A DNA stretch of 64,000 nt, from NCBI GenBank assembly GCA_946965045.2, contig OX337231.1, positions 744,001 through 808,000 of the forward strand. Direction: 5' to 3'. The DNA is from Epithemia pelagica. Taxonomy: Eukaryota; Bacillariophyta; Bacillariophyceae; Surirellales; Surirellaceae. The translations under genes were made by a program, and so were the position numbers. The notes beneath the pieces were generated by a model. That model was not told where the DNA came from. It made no database searches and saw nothing but the letters and a program-made list of their open reading frames with translations. Positions 1-10,881 of the stretch are shown in pieces. How positions within the stretch are numbered: the first letter of the stretch is position 1; each line of letters opens with the position of its first letter.

Positions 1-1615
1 AGTGTGCTTGTTCCAGTTGTTGTCGTTGCTGCTGTTGCGCCAACAACAAGGGCCGTCGTTGCTCCAGGGCTCGTTGATGGTGTACGTGATACTTGTGTTG
101 TAAGTGTTGGTAAATGGTGTGTGCCGTAATGAGCTGTCGCAACCGGACAAAGACACGATCCAGTTGGTGTTCCAAGGCTTGCTGTTGTTCTCGTGTTGGA
201 GGTGCAGTTTTCCAGTTTGGATGGCGTGGAATCGACAAGGATTTTTGAAATTCCAGCAACTCGTCGTGACTGGTCGACATATCGGTTTCCGTGTTGGAGA
301 CAAGCTGCTGCTGTTGTTGGTTTTGATGAGATGCTTCCATGAGTACCGTTTGTGTGAGTTCACTCACCATACCTGCCATGGTCCAATCGTGCGTTGGAAT
401 CGCCAGGGTGACATGGACACTGGGATGGTTGTTGGTACAATGTGCGGCATGGACATATCCCCGGGGGATATACAAGACATCGCCCGGTCGCAACACCACT
501 TGCAGGACGGTACAATCGAGGACTGCCGGCGGCACGGGTCGATCCGGTGCCTTGCCCACTTGTTGATGCGGATAGGGCAAGGGATGATGACCATCCCGTG
601 CCGAAACGGTCCAGTGTTTTTGACCCTGGACTTGCACGACAAACACATCTCGATCGTCGGCATGGGCTGGAACCGTTTGTGCATCGGGGGGTGTGATGTA
701 CACATTGGCATAGACATGAGGCAGAACAAGTGGTGTGAATGATTGTGAGGACGGCTGCTCCAATTCGTGACAAAGGGCTGCAACTGTCCCATGGAGTAAC
801 TCGGCATGATTGTGAACCAAGGAACAACCATCCAAATAGGCCGCAAAGAGAGAATTGCCATAACGCTCCAACCGCTCCTCCATGGACAAGGACTGCTGGT
901 TTTGTAAAAACAAGGTTGGTTCAAAATATGACGACGAGGAGGGGGTCGAAGTTGTGGGGGAAGGAGTAGTAGTCATGGGAGGTGATGATGGTTCTTGTTG
1001 TTTTCCATCAGTTTGGTTGTCGTTGTTCGAATCATCCTTGGCCATTCGAGAATTGGATTGGGTCCAAGCATCTTCTCGTTTCATGGATTCGTGCAACAGT
1101 TCAGACACAAACGACCACCCCTGATGCACCAACTGTTCCAATGGATTGCAGTGAGAATGAGTAGGAAAATCATCTTGTTCAGTGCTGCTGCTCGTGTCGT
1201 TGTTGGTTTCATCCTGAGGAGTCTCCCTTGGTGAGAATAATGGTACGACAACAACTTGTGGAAACAAGAGGGGCTTGGTCTGCCAATAGGATTCCACAAA
1301 TTCAGTACACGTCATGTTGCGAGATTCTAGAATGGACTGCAAGACAGAGGAGAAGGATCCATTGGTCTTCGTGGCCGGTTGTGGTGCTGGTGCCTTGAGA
1401 TTGAGAATTGAAGGGTGTTGTGGGTGTGCGGAGTCGTCGTCGTCAGTGTGGTGTGATTTCGGGTCTGAAGCTGCGGTGTTGTCGTCGTCATCGTTTGCTA
1501 GAGATTGGACTTTGTCCTCCTTTTCATTGTCGTCGTGATGCAGCGCCCTCTTCTTCTTGGAACGCGATGGGTATAATGAGGACGGCTCGTGCTTGGTTGC
1601 CTCATGCTCGCGCAT
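1..1615 (-). CDS. JmjC-domain ribosomal oxygenase (NO66/MINA53 type), 3' end beyond window
   Basis: Reading the minus strand in codons whose low coordinate is 2 mod 3 gives one open frame from the first ATG (1613-1615, after an in-frame TGA at 1640-1642) to the left edge. A charged, low-complexity N-terminus (basic KKR, then acidic runs) is followed by the segment EFVESYWQTKPLLF typical of the cupin/JmjC ribosomal oxygenase entry. The Fe(II)-binding HxD lies in PAHADDRDVFVVQVQG (His codon 662-664, Asp 656-658), and the distal His is in YIPRGYVHAAH (codon 449-451). These enzymes are 2-oxoglutarate dioxygenases that hydroxylate a ribosomal-protein histidine in the nucleolus or nucleus. That substrate role is family knowledge, not shown here. 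The C-terminal winged-helix part continues to position 1 and ends in Q-rich sequence. Divergent from the Rab gene. Confidence 0.88.
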   Translation of the reverse strand, partial: MREHEATKHEPSSLYPSRSKKKRALHHDDNEKEDKVQSLANDDDDNTAASDPKSHHTDDDDSAHPQHPSILNLKAPAPQPATKTNGSFSSVLQSILESRNMTCTEFVESYWQTKPLLFPQVVVVPLFSPRETPQDETNNDTSSSTEQDDFPTHSHCNPLEQLVHQGWSFVSELLHESMKREDAWTQSNSRMAKDDSNNDNQTDGKQQEPSSPPMTTTPSPTTSTPSSSSYFEPTLFLQNQQSLSMEERLERYGNSLFAAYLDGCSLVHNHAELLHGTVAALCHELEQPSSQSFTPLVLPHVYANVYITPPDAQTVPAHADDRDVFVVQVQGQKHWTVSARDGHHPLPYPHQQVGKAPDRPVPPAVLDCTVLQVVLRPGDVLYIPRGYVHAAHCTNNHPSVHVTLAIPTHDWTMAGMVSELTQTVLMEASHQNQQQQQLVSNTETDMSTSHDELLEFQKSLSIPRHPNWKTAPPTREQQQALEHQLDRVFVRLRQLITAHTIYQHLQHKYHVHHQRALEQRRPLLLAQQQQRQQLEQAH

Positions 1616-2247
1616 TTCGTCGCGCAACTTGCCGCAAAATCACTCTAGTAGAAACTTGGTCGAGCAACGCTCGTTGCATCGTTTGCCCTTGTGCCTATAT
1701 CGTCGGTTGCCCCTTTATCCCTTGGTTACGGCCATTCATTGCCATGATTTCGGCCATGGAGATCCTTTTTTTACTCATCCATCATCTGCCGCCTTTGAGT
1801 CGCTCCTGTACCCCGCACCTCCCGCCAAGAGGCCCGGCTCGCGTCCTTTTCAAGACGGCCCATCCACACAACGGACCAAACGGCAAGCAAGCAAGGCATT
1901 GTAAGGAACGAAAGAACCTCAGCAGAATTGTGGATCGAGAAATTGGGCAAGTGCAACCACCCGTAAAAAACATCCCTCTGTCTGTTGCAAGCCGACGAAG
2001 ACCAAGTCAAGACAACGTTGTTTGAACCACAACAGCACCAACCGGACCAAGAGTTGTGCGCTTGAAAGAGAAAGACAAAAAGTTCCTGTTCGACCGAGAC
2101 TTTTCTGCGGAATTTCTCGTAAAAAGAGTTTTGTGATTCTTTCCTCCAGAGGTCTTGATTGGAAGAGACCGAGTGTCACCGACAAACTTCCCCCTGAGTT
2201 TTGGTTCTGTCCATTGATTTTTCGCTTTCAAAGCAACCCCAGCAACC
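1616..2247. promoter_or_regulatory. divergent intergenic region between JmjC gene and Rab gene
   Basis: 632 bp separate two head-to-head start codons, so the stretch should hold both promoters and 5' UTRs. No coding signal or repeat is convincing. The ORFs that cross it are short and compositionally random. Confidence 0.4.
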
Positions 2248-3077
2248 ATGGCAGCTCCCCCACCACAAACCTTCCCCTATGACTATCTGTTCAAGGTTCT
2301 GATTATTGGAGATGCTTCGGTTGGAAAGGTGAGCAGACTGTCCTGTTGGCAACCGGAATGGACCGCGGAATCCTCGTGTCAATCCTTTTTGCGTGCCAAC
2401 CTTTTGGATCGCCTCTCACACCCTGTTTTGCAAATCATTACTTGAATATGTATTTATTGTCGTTGTTGTTCTTTTGCTCGACTCCTCCAATTTCTCAGTC
2501 CAGTATGTTGTTGCGATTCACGGATGACTCCTTTGATGAGCACATTCAATCTACCATTGGTGTTGATTTTAAAGTAAAGCATTTGCAAGTCGAAGACAAG
2601 AAGGTCAAATTGACCATTTGGGATACGGCTGGACAAGAGCGATTTCGAACCTTGACATCCTCCTATTATCGCGGTGCGCATGGAGTCGTCCTGGTCTACG
2701 ATGTCACCCGAACGGATAGTTTTGAGAATTTGGCACAATGGCTCAAGGAAGTCCAAATGTATTCCCCGAATGGCGGAGAATCGGTAGTCAAACTACTCGT
2801 TGGTAACAAATGCGATTTGGAACGACAAGTTCCGGTCGAACAAGCCGATGCCTGGGCTCGATCGCATGGCATGTTGTTTTTGGAAGCTTCGGCCAAGACG
2901 CGGTTGGGTATTCGACAAGTCTTTATGGAAGTGGTCAAGAAAATGCTGGAAAATCCCGACATTCTCAACAATGCCATTCCCGGACGACCGCGGGCCACCG
3001 TGCCCCTCCGACCCTCGGCCGCGAGACCCTCGCACGATCATGGTGCCCTGGACGATGACGATGGTGGATGTTGTTAA
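2248..3077 (+). CDS. Rab18-like small GTPase (two exons)
   Basis: Exon 1 is 2248-2328 and exon 2 is 2499-3077. The 170-bp intron (GTGAGC...TTTCTCAG) falls inside the P-loop between the Lys and the first Ser. The spliced product is 219 aa. Visible G motifs are GDASVGK|SS (G1), STIGVDFKVK (switch I/G2), WDTAGQERFRTLTSSYYRGA (G3 and switch II), GNKCDLE (G4) and EASAKT (G5). The tail is Pro/Arg-rich and ends in acidic residues plus GGCC, a double-Cys geranylgeranylation signal. The sequence around switch I and TDDSFDEHI is closest to the Rab18/RabC group, linked to ER and lipid-droplet trafficking. The exact subfamily needs a tree. A continuous open frame through part of the intron gives a spurious longer ORF. 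Confidence 0.92.
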
Positions 3078-3712
3078 TTCAAACACTGCTACTCTTCCAG
3101 CAAAAAGGACTCAGGAAAACAAAATTCTCATATTTCGAAAAGCAACACCACCCAGCACAAATAGAGAGAACAGCAAGCAATCAACAATTCCAAGCGGCGT
3201 GGGCATTTCTCTTTCTTTTGTGTTCTGGATAACCCCAAAACATGTATCTCATCTCTCTCTCTGGTCAAAACTCGGTTTCCTTGTTCCAACGCAGGGCTCT
3301 TGTGCACTTTTGTTTGTGATTGGTCCATACACCAAATTCATCTACCATGGGGCGTTGGTCAAGGATGGATGTATTGTGTCACGGTCACAATCTACAGTGC
3401 AAAACAAACTAAAATGTCATTTTACAAAAACATCACATGTAATAGGATTGAGTTTGGATGGAGATGACGACGAAAAGTTCGTTCACTAGGTTGCTCCTCC
3501 TTGTGGCTCTTCACAAACAAAAGCGAAAAAGGGAATGTCTTTTACAGTGGCAATAGGAAGTTACGATACAAACCAAAATTGCGAGAAGTATAATGACTGC
3601 TGCGGGCTTCACAACCCGCAAGACAATCCATGTATGTCAAACAGTCCCAAGCATGCACATACAGGGCATGTCGTCAGCTATATGAAGAAAAGATGATCGT
3701 GTTTCAAATATC
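3078..3712. other. convergent intergenic region
   Basis: Between the Rab stop and the RWD-protein stop. It should contain both 3' UTRs. No gene, repeat or structured RNA was recognised. Confidence 0.4.
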
Positions 3713-5005
3713 CTATATATCCACCTCATCATCATCGTCGTCTTCATCGTCAAAATCAAGGTCATCCACATCAACATCATCGTCGAACAAGTCCTCATTG
3801 ACATGATTGGGAGCACCACTCTCGCCATTTTCTCCTTCCTCCTCCTCTTCGTCTTCTATTTCATCTGTTTCTGCCTGTTCAGCTGCTGCCTCCAAGGCTT
3901 CCAAATTGGCCGAGCGACCACTAAAGTATTCAAAGCCAGTCATGCGAGTGACTGCGGCAGCACCACTCGTTGTCACTGCTTTGGACTTTTTAATCTCGGC
4001 GTCGCTGCCACCGGTCGATTGGTTTTCGCCCTCTTGCTTGGCCGCCATTTCCGCCGCAAAGCGCTCCTTCCAGGCATCAAAGTTTTCTTGGGTACATGGA
4101 GTCCCTTCGGCACGACGTTTCCGTACAGCCAATTCTTCCTTTTCGGCGGCTGTTAACTCCTCTTCTGCCGTTTGAGATTCGAATTCGGCCGCCGCGGCTG
4201 CCGCTTTTTTCTGAACAAACACGTGAGATTGAGAAATACAGAAATCGTCAGATGCAGAACAATGTTTGACAACAATTATCCCAGAAAACAGCAATCTTCA
4301 ACCACAACGTCTTGCCTTGACGGCAAGGCACTGCAGCCGATACACCAGAGATTGGGTCTTGTATTGTCAAGTCTTTTTGGCACACAAAACATCAACAACA
4401 ATAGTTGTGTTGCAAGAGGGACAAAGAGTCTACATACAGAGAGAATCTTTTCTCTTGACAGTGTGCTTCACGAACGTCTCTCCAACCCAAACTTTCCACA
4501 TCACAACATGACTTGCCATAGTACGCGTTCAACGATTCATGGTCGGATTTTGTCTTACCTCTTCTTTTTCTTGTTTGCGCATCATAGTGGCGAACGCACT
4601 AGTATCGTCCAAGCCAGGTCTATTGTGTTCCACCAACCATTCTCGCAACTTTTCAGCCACTGCATAAATACTCGGCAACCCTCGATTGGCATCTGCTTCC
4701 TCTTCGGCCAGTGCTTGCATTTCAATGGCGTGGGGATCCTCTGCCAAACCTTTTAGGACCGATACTTTCAACACTGGCAAATCGGCATCTTCTTCTCCAG
4801 GATATGTCGCAGGCAACTGTATCTTGAGTTGAATCGCAACATGATTCAACGACTGCAATTCCTCTTCATCCCCCGCCTGTTCCGGATACAAATCAATGGT
4901 CCATTCAGGTTGGTCGGCTTGCGAATCCACAACGGCGAAATGCGTGTCGAAAATGGCCGTCAATGCCTCTGCTTCCATTTCCTGTTCTTCCGCATGATCT
5001 GTCAT
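3713..5005 (-). CDS. RWD-domain protein, Gir2/RWDD1 (DFRP2) family, two exons
   Basis: Exon 1 is 5005-4559 and exon 2 is 4210-3713. The 348-bp intron begins GTAAGA and ends TTCAG, and the junction falls on a codon boundary, giving 314 aa. The first ~110 residues form an RWD domain: acidic start MTDHAEEQEMEAEALTAIF, then LQLPATYP and a Leu-rich helix before REWLVEHN. Exon 2 encodes a basic-acidic helical linker with the family hallmark GTPCTQENFDAWKERFAAEM, then FEYFSGRSAN, then a very acidic tail (DDDVDVDDLDFDD...). In yeast and animals this family binds DRG GTPases and Gcn1 on ribosomes; that role is inferred by homology. Its 3' end faces the Rab gene, and 310 bp with nothing recognisable separate its start from the MetRS stop. 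Confidence 0.9.
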
Positions 5006-5315
5006 GATGATTCGGCCGATTTATGATGAATGTGAGTATAGGATTGACAATGTTCAACAGATTGATGGTTGTTGTTGTTGTCGGTTGTCGAAAGTGAAAG
5101 GATATTCCGCGACATAAGCGCGACTTCACCCTTCGGTGTCATGTCACACCGTGGTAAGGTTATGCTGTGTCCTTTGCCTTCGTTCCTCCAGGTCCTAAAC
5201 TTTACTCCTATTGCGTATGGGATGTCAATGAAGCCTTTGGGACTGGGCTCTACAATGGTTGACCCTGTATCGCAATCACTGCATGGTTTTGAATTCAATA
5301 CTACCTAGCTGCTTT

Positions 5316-7847
5316 TTAGGAAATCTTGGCATTGTACAGTTTGGGTGAGGATACCCGACAGGGTCCTGCCTTGGTTTCCATGACTCCCTCCTTCCATGTG
5401 GCAATACCATGGTCATTAATCTTCCAACCGGCAGCCATGACGGCTTCCAATACTTTTCGTTTCTTGACTTGTGCGGCAGACCATGGTTCTCCGGTCAAGT
5501 CGGCAATGGTCACGCGTTCTCCCAATTCGGCACCCTCGGGAGGAGCCACCAGTTCGACCAGCGTTTTCCCTTCGGTCGCTGCCGCCAATACCATGCCATT
5601 GCTTTCAAAGCCCAGCATTTTTTGTGGTTTCAAATTGCAAAGAACCAAGACTTTGCGGTCCTTCATGTCTTCCAAACTGTAGTGTTCTCGCAATCCGGAA
5701 GCAATTTGACGTAGTTTGGGACTGCCATCTTCCTCGGTTTCGCCAACATTGATTTTTTCACAAAACAACTTGTCCGCAGTTTCGTGATGCCACACTTCGA
5801 CAATCTGACCCACCCGTATATCCAACTTGGTAAAGTCAGGATCGACGTTGGCACCGGACGCAGCGGCCGCTTGTGCACGAGCCTTGGCTTTGGCCTCTTC
5901 CTTTTTCCGTTTGCTCTCGGCATAATCATCCTTTTTCTTGGCCGAGGCTGCCTTTTTCTCTTCTTCACTCAACAGTTTATCGTACAAGACGGCACCGTCA
6001 ATTTCGATTTGTGTACCAACCTTGAGATTGTTCAAGGCATTGCCATTCTTCTTCAAGTCAACAAGGGTGACAGGTTCTGTCGCCAGTTTTTGAAATATTT
6101 TCTTACCACTGACCGGCAAAAAGGGCAAGAGCAAATGGGCCAAGGCATAAATAGCTTCCAAGGCACCACGGACCACCGATTGCCGGTACACGGCATGTTC
6201 ATCGCCCGATTTGGCCCAGGGTGCTTCTTCTTGCAACCATCCATTGATATCGGAAAATCCCTTGGCGGCAATTTGACATCCCGCTTGCAATTCATGGGCA
6301 TTCATTTTGGCTTGATAACTTTCCAATCGACTGGTCCAATCCGCAAGAGGCGGTCGTTCAGGTGGTGGCACGTCGGGAATCTTGCCGTCGGGACAAAATC
6401 GTTTGCACAAACTTGTGGCACGATTGACACAATTGCCAATATTGTCACACAAATCGGCATTGTGCATGTCCAACATGGAATCGGGTGAAAAACTCAATTC
6501 GCCACCATAGGGAGCCTCCTTGCACAAATACCATCGAAAGGAGTCCACATCAAATTGATCCAACATATCATGAGGATCCACGACATTGCCGAGGGATTTG
6601 GACATTTTCTTGCCATCCTTATCATTGACAAATCCATGCGCAAAGACAGTTTTGGGCAAGGGGAGATTGGCGGACATGAGTAGGGTAGGCCAAATGACGG
6701 TGTGGAACCACAAAATATCCTTGCCAATCACATGATTGTTGGCTGGCCAAAAGTGATGCAAGCCCTCCTTCTTTGTCGCATCATTGACAATTTGGAGGGC
6801 GTCTACTCCAGTGAGGTAATTGGACAAGGCGTCGACCCATACATACATGACATGATTGGAATTGAATCCTTCCGGTACCGGAACACCCCAATCAAAGGTG
6901 GTACGGGAAATACTCAAATCTCGCAATTCTTCACTTTGCAAACGCTGCAAAATGGAATTTTTGTGCATTTCCGGTTGAATAAAGGTGGGATTGTCCGTCT
7001 GAATATACTGAATCAATCGTTGTTGATACTTGGACATTTTGAAAAAGTAGGATTCTTCATCCACCTTTTTGAGTGGAATCCCCGTGGTAGGATCCTTGTA
7101 TTCCCACAATTGCGCATCATTGTCCGTGACAAAGGTTTCTTCCTTGACATTGTACCAGCCGGTGTAGGTATCCAAATAAATATCGTCTTGACAGAGTTTC
7201 CACAAGGCTTGTGCCGTTTTCTTGTGTCGGTCCATGGTCGTTCGAATGTAATCGTCATTGCTAATGAGTAGTCGTTGATTCAAGACACGAAAGCCGGTAC
7301 TGTACAAGTTGCAAATGTCAATGGGTGCCTTTTGTCGATCGGCGGCGGTGGTGGCAATTTTTTGACCGTGTTCGTCCGTCCCCGTGACAAACCACACTCC
7401 GCCCGCATGCGATCCGGTCAAGCGATGATAGCGGGCAATGGCATCGGCTGTCGTGGCTTCGTAGGCATGACCCATGTGAGCAGGTCCGTTGGTATAATTA
7501 ATGGCCGTCGTGATATAATAATACTCCCCCACAGGACGAGACGCATCAATCGATCCTTGTCCTCGAGCGACGCCACGGTAGTACCCATAATCCAACGTGG
7601 TCTCGTCTTGCAAGGTCCAACGATCGTAGGCGGGCTTTTTCGCCTTTGTGTCGGTCGGCTTCTTGGTGTTTGTTTGGGACTTCTGCTGTTGCTGCTTTGG
7701 CTTTTTCTTGTTCTGGGTGTCATTCGTGGGGGCTTGGTCGGCCGGTAGACTGTGGCTGTGGTTGGTGGTGGCGGTGATGGTGGAACCAAATTTTAAATGA
7801 ATTTGCAAGGCACATGCCATTTCATCCACGGCAAAGGAATCCGTCAT
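5316..7847 (-). CDS. methionyl-tRNA synthetase with C-terminal EMAP-II-like tRNA-binding domain
   Basis: 843 aa from ATG 7845-7847. The frame is open a little further upstream, but only from a GTG, so MTDSFAVDEM is taken as the start. After a Lys/Gln-rich linker the class I core begins at GEYYYITTAINYTNGPAHMGHAYE. The HIGH-like element is HMGH, and the KMSKS loop is GKKMSKSLGN. The anticodon-binding helical domain follows. A Lys/Ala-rich hinge leads to an OB-fold tRNA-binding module (DPDFTKLDIRVGQIVEVW... KPQKMLGFESNGMVLAA). The enzyme charges tRNA-Met. The single copy of the core plus EMAP-II tail resembles cytosolic MetRS in other eukaryotes. No clear signal or transit peptide precedes MTDS, so a cytosolic location is most likely. 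Confidence 0.95.
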   Translation of the reverse strand: MTDSFAVDEMACALQIHLKFGSTITATTNHSHSLPADQAPTNDTQNKKKPKQQQQKSQTNTKKPTDTKAKKPAYDRWTLQDETTLDYGYYRGVARGQGSIDASRPVGEYYYITTAINYTNGPAHMGHAYEATTADAIARYHRLTGSHAGGVWFVTGTDEHGQKIATTAADRQKAPIDICNLYSTGFRVLNQRLLISNDDYIRTTMDRHKKTAQALWKLCQDDIYLDTYTGWYNVKEETFVTDNDAQLWEYKDPTTGIPLKKVDEESYFFKMSKYQQRLIQYIQTDNPTFIQPEMHKNSILQRLQSEELRDLSISRTTFDWGVPVPEGFNSNHVMYVWVDALSNYLTGVDALQIVNDATKKEGLHHFWPANNHVIGKDILWFHTVIWPTLLMSANLPLPKTVFAHGFVNDKDGKKMSKSLGNVVDPHDMLDQFDVDSFRWYLCKEAPYGGELSFSPDSMLDMHNADLCDNIGNCVNRATSLCKRFCPDGKIPDVPPPERPPLADWTSRLESYQAKMNAHELQAGCQIAAKGFSDINGWLQEEAPWAKSGDEHAVYRQSVVRGALEAIYALAHLLLPFLPVSGKKIFQKLATEPVTLVDLKKNGNALNNLKVGTQIEIDGAVLYDKLLSEEEKKAASAKKKDDYAESKRKKEEAKAKARAQAAAASGANVDPDFTKLDIRVGQIVEVWHHETADKLFCEKINVGETEEDGSPKLRQIASGLREHYSLEDMKDRKVLVLCNLKPQKMLGFESNGMVLAAATEGKTLVELVAPPEGAELGERVTIADLTGEPWSAAQVKKRKVLEAVMAAGWKINDHGIATWKEGVMETKAGPCRVSSPKLYNAKIS

Positions 7848-7947
7848 GATGATAATGAGGATCCGGAACTGTCCAGAGATGCCAATACACACAGCAGATT
7901 CGAATGAGAAACGCACAATTGAAGCGACAAACCATCCGTGTCTACTT

Positions 7948-7976
7948 ACAACAACAACAACAACAACAACAACAAC
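7948..7976. repeat. (CAA)n microsatellite
   Basis: About ten CAA units in the 5' region upstream of the MetRS start. Similar CAA/GTT tracts recur throughout the window. Confidence 0.9.
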
Positions 7977-8119
7977 TAGCTAGATGGTTGGATATCGTCG
8001 ACTTTCCTTCTTATGGATGCTTGCTGAAGCACACAACTGGACAACAGACCTGCACACAAAACCACACACAAGGGAGGAGATGCAAGAGACGCACGTTTGT
8101 GGTGTTGCGTTCGCGTATC

Positions 8120-8230
8120 TTTTTGGGTCTGTGTGTGACACCCCCTCGTTGCCGCGCGATGGCGATGGCAACGTTGCCCGCCATACGCGCACTGGGCGGT
8201 CGCGCGAGTCTGCACGCTCGCTGTCGGGGG
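8120..8230 (+). repeat. GC-rich direct repeat, copy A
   Basis: Shares TGTGTGACACC, CGTTGCCCGC and GCGGTCGCGCGAGTCTGCA with positions 12460-12540 in the same orientation. Copy A has extra bases (GATGGCGATGGC) inside. Its GC content is far above the flanks. The 550-bp gap 7848-8397 that holds it contains no gene; it ends at the HNH protein start. Confidence 0.75.
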
Positions 8231-8397
8231 ACAGCGCAGTAGCCCCCAGCGGGGGTGATTGAGTCCCGCAGGTCTCAGTCGGAAAAAAATGCGTGACTAA
8301 GGGAATGCACCAAATAGTGCGACGGACCGGGTCGCCCCTGCTTGGGGGTAGACAGCGCAGCATCATTCATATTGAAGACTCTTTAAGAGGAAGCACT

Positions 8398-9750
8398 ATG
8401 ACAACAGTACGAGATGACAACAGAGAGAACGAGAGAGATATGGATGACCTTTCGAAAGACGAGTTCATACGGCGGCTTAAAGAGCAGCTGAAAGAAGCAG
8501 ACCAGCGGGCTAATAAGGAAAAGAATAGGGCTGATCAGGAAAAGAATAGGGCTGATCAGGAAAAGAATAGGGCTGATAAGGAAAAGAATAGGGCTGATCA
8601 GGAAAAGGAAAGAGCCGAAAAGGCAAACGCCTTAAAAGAGGGGTCATATTATGCTTCAATTCTCTCGGTGATTTTAGAACAGGTCAAAACCATCCCATCC
8701 AATTCTCTCGATCGAGTGCGTAGAAACAGTAAATGTGATCGATTCTACAAGACTGCGATTGAAGCGGCCGAGGCTTCTACAGATGGTCTCCAGCCTGCTA
8801 TCACTTCCTCCAGAACATCAGGATACGACGAAGGCAATTCATCAGTAGCCAGAAAGCGCAGAAAGAAATTGGAAACGATCGGTCTCGACGGCACGGCCCA
8901 AGACGCGGCAGAGATTGCCCATTTAGTTCCTCACAGCCAACGATGCGCCTCCCTCTACGGGCATTTATTGGAAGCCATGGTTGGTGTGAAGTTTGTTCAT
9001 CCGAGGGAAAAGAGGCTTCAAGTGCTTATCCACGGACAGGAAGTTTCAGGAGGGGGTAAGGAGAGGAAAACAGGTATCAAGCACTGTGTCATGAATCTAA
9101 TTCGCGTAATGCACCGGAAGAAATACATGGACGCACATCCTAGTCAAGTGATCCTCCTACCAATATTATCAGTTGAAGATATTTTGCATTTTGGGGAACC
9201 TGGGCACAGTGAAAAGTTCTTTGTCGCGGTTATGTGCTCCAAACCTGCTGTCTACAAAGAAATGGTTCTTACGGGAGAATACAAAATCTGTGATCAAAGT
9301 GAGCTGGTTTGTGCCATCGACACATTAAGAATGTTTACCTTTGCCATTGCGGAGCATGTCAGAGAAAATGTCTCAGATGAAGATCTGGCATCAATCGCAT
9401 CAGAGAAAAACTTTTTGATACATGCCAGAGATCAAGCTACATTAATGAATGAAGTGATGGCACCGACATTCAGGACACCTACACGTGAAACACCACGTGT
9501 TCTCAAGGTGGAATTTGATGGAACCTGTGATCCTTGGTTGCTCTGCCTGAAGAGTGCAGTCATGTATTCCAGCTTTGCGGAACGCAAACTTCTACCTGGA
9601 TGTGGACCACCTCCAGCGATTGATTTTGCCTCGGAGTCGTACCTTTCAGAATACAGTGTCATCCAAACTTCTGTGCCAACTGTTCCTACCGATATTACTG
9701 GTCGGGACAATGTCTCCGTCAATTCAGAAGTTACTGATGGTACAACTTAG
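8398..9750 (+). CDS. HNH_2-type nuclease-like protein with heptad-repeat N-terminus
   Basis: 450 aa from ATG 8398. The longer ORF begins in the repeat-rich upstream region. Residues ~15-80 are a charged coiled coil built from near-perfect 7-residue repeats EKNRADQ. A basic RKRRKK stretch (a possible nuclear signal) precedes EIAHLVPHSQRCASLYGHLLEAM. This resembles the first half of HNH_2 nucleases (AHLVPHS), and IKHCVMNLIRVMHRKKYMD looks like the N...H half. I infer a metal-dependent nuclease fold; activity is not shown. The remainder (LLPILSVEDILHFGEPGHS onward) is not recognised. HNH domains occur among C-terminal effector domains of Crinkler-type proteins, which fits the CRN-like gene 1.1 kb downstream, but no CRN header domain is visible. 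Confidence 0.62.
   Translation: MTTVRDDNRENERDMDDLSKDEFIRRLKEQLKEADQRANKEKNRADQEKNRADQEKNRADKEKNRADQEKERAEKANALKEGSYYASILSVILEQVKTIPSNSLDRVRRNSKCDRFYKTAIEAAEASTDGLQPAITSSRTSGYDEGNSSVARKRRKKLETIGLDGTAQDAAEIAHLVPHSQRCASLYGHLLEAMVGVKFVHPREKRLQVLIHGQEVSGGGKERKTGIKHCVMNLIRVMHRKKYMDAHPSQVILLPILSVEDILHFGEPGHSEKFFVAVMCSKPAVYKEMVLTGEYKICDQSELVCAIDTLRMFTFAIAEHVRENVSDEDLASIASEKNFLIHARDQATLMNEVMAPTFRTPTRETPRVLKVEFDGTCDPWLLCLKSAVMYSSFAERKLLPGCGPPPAIDFASESYLSEYSVIQTSVPTVPTDITGRDNVSVNSEVTDGTT
8512..8625 (+). repeat. 21-bp tandem repeat encoding EKNRADQ
   Basis: Four to five nearly identical 21-bp units (GAAAAGAATAGGGCTGATCA type) inside the HNH gene. They stay in frame and build the coiled coil. Copy number is likely variable between alleles. 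Confidence 0.9.
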
Positions 9751-9866
9751 GTGATTACTGTCAAGTACCAGGTAGTATCGAACAATAAAATGTCTGGGAT
9801 GCAACAACCTAGCGAAGAACATGTGTTGATTGAACAAGTTCTTTTTCCTTTTGCCCAACCAAACGT

Positions 9867-10560
9867 ACCATGATGTTGCAACACATTACCAGGATATGTG
9901 GCGACAGGAGGAACGTCCGTCGCTGAAGATCGAATTCTATTATGATTCCCAATGCGGCTGACATCCATGGTGCCCTAGGATGGGTGTTCTATAGAAAGAA
10001 GTGTCTGCTGCTAGAAATCCTCGAAGGACGAGAAAGAGACGGTGTTTCGCCCATCCAAACACAACGTTTGTGTGTGCAACTCTCGAGACTTCACTCCAAA
10101 TGCGATTGTACTTGGCCGGTTCTCGTCTCGTTTCCTGTCCATCAAACCAAGGGGTTAGAGAAAGTTGAAGACTACTCTCGTCCCGTTTCGAAAAAGCAAC
10201 ACTCGAGCCAATGTCTCCTCCTGGCCCCAACTGCGCCATTATTGTCATTGCATATTTCTCGTTGTGCTACGAGAGCAACAATCGACATCCATGTGTGGCA
10301 TCCAAACATTTGATACAGGGTGCTCCGGCATGATGGTTAATGAGATAGCGCTGTCGCAATTGATCAAAACAATGATCGTGGCTTGCTCCAAACTCATGTT
10401 GGGATGATAATTCTGATCCAAAATGGACCACACAAAGGCACTGGCCCATCCATGGACACCATATTCCTTCATGCGTTGCAAGGAACCGTATTCGTCCAAA
10501 CAATACAAGTGCGGACGTAACAACCCTTTGGTGGTGGTTGTTGTGGAGGTGGATGAAGTT
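9867..10560 (-). pseudogene. truncated, frameshifted duplicate of the PSMB2-like gene 3' end
   Basis: Matches 12603-13293 at roughly 90% by eye, covering the C-terminal ~70 codons of the proteasome-like gene and its 3' flank. The coding part runs from about 10555 down to 10270 on the minus strand and includes LLRPHLYCLDEYGSLQRMKEYGVHG. A 10-bp deletion relative to the intact copy (after CAAAACAATGAT near 10376) shifts the frame before the conserved end, and the 5' two thirds of the gene are absent. It is therefore a non-functional fragment created by a local segmental duplication. Confidence 0.85.
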
Positions 10561-10881
10561 GGATCATCGTCGATCGCTGTCGTCGTTACAAGTCTAGACA
10601 GCAACAGCAAGGTTCGCTGTCACCATTTATTATTATCACTGAGGCCAACTTCTCATGATGCAAAAGAAGAATGTTTCTTAATTGCATTCTGCTTCGCAGT
10701 GTCCAGGCGCATCATAAATAGGATGAGCTGCAAGCACTGGTGGCAAGGACACACCCGGCACGGCGGCGATCACCATCATCATCGGCGTCCGTGACCTTGT
10801 CACAGACGTTAATGAACGTGCCAGTGGCTTTGGTGACGGGGTTAGAAAGAATCCTGAACACTTCGAAGTCAGTGTTCCGCG
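10561..10881. other. intergenic, nothing recognised
   Basis: 321 bp between the duplicated proteasome fragment and the end of the CRN-like gene. No gene or repeat seen. Confidence 0.4.
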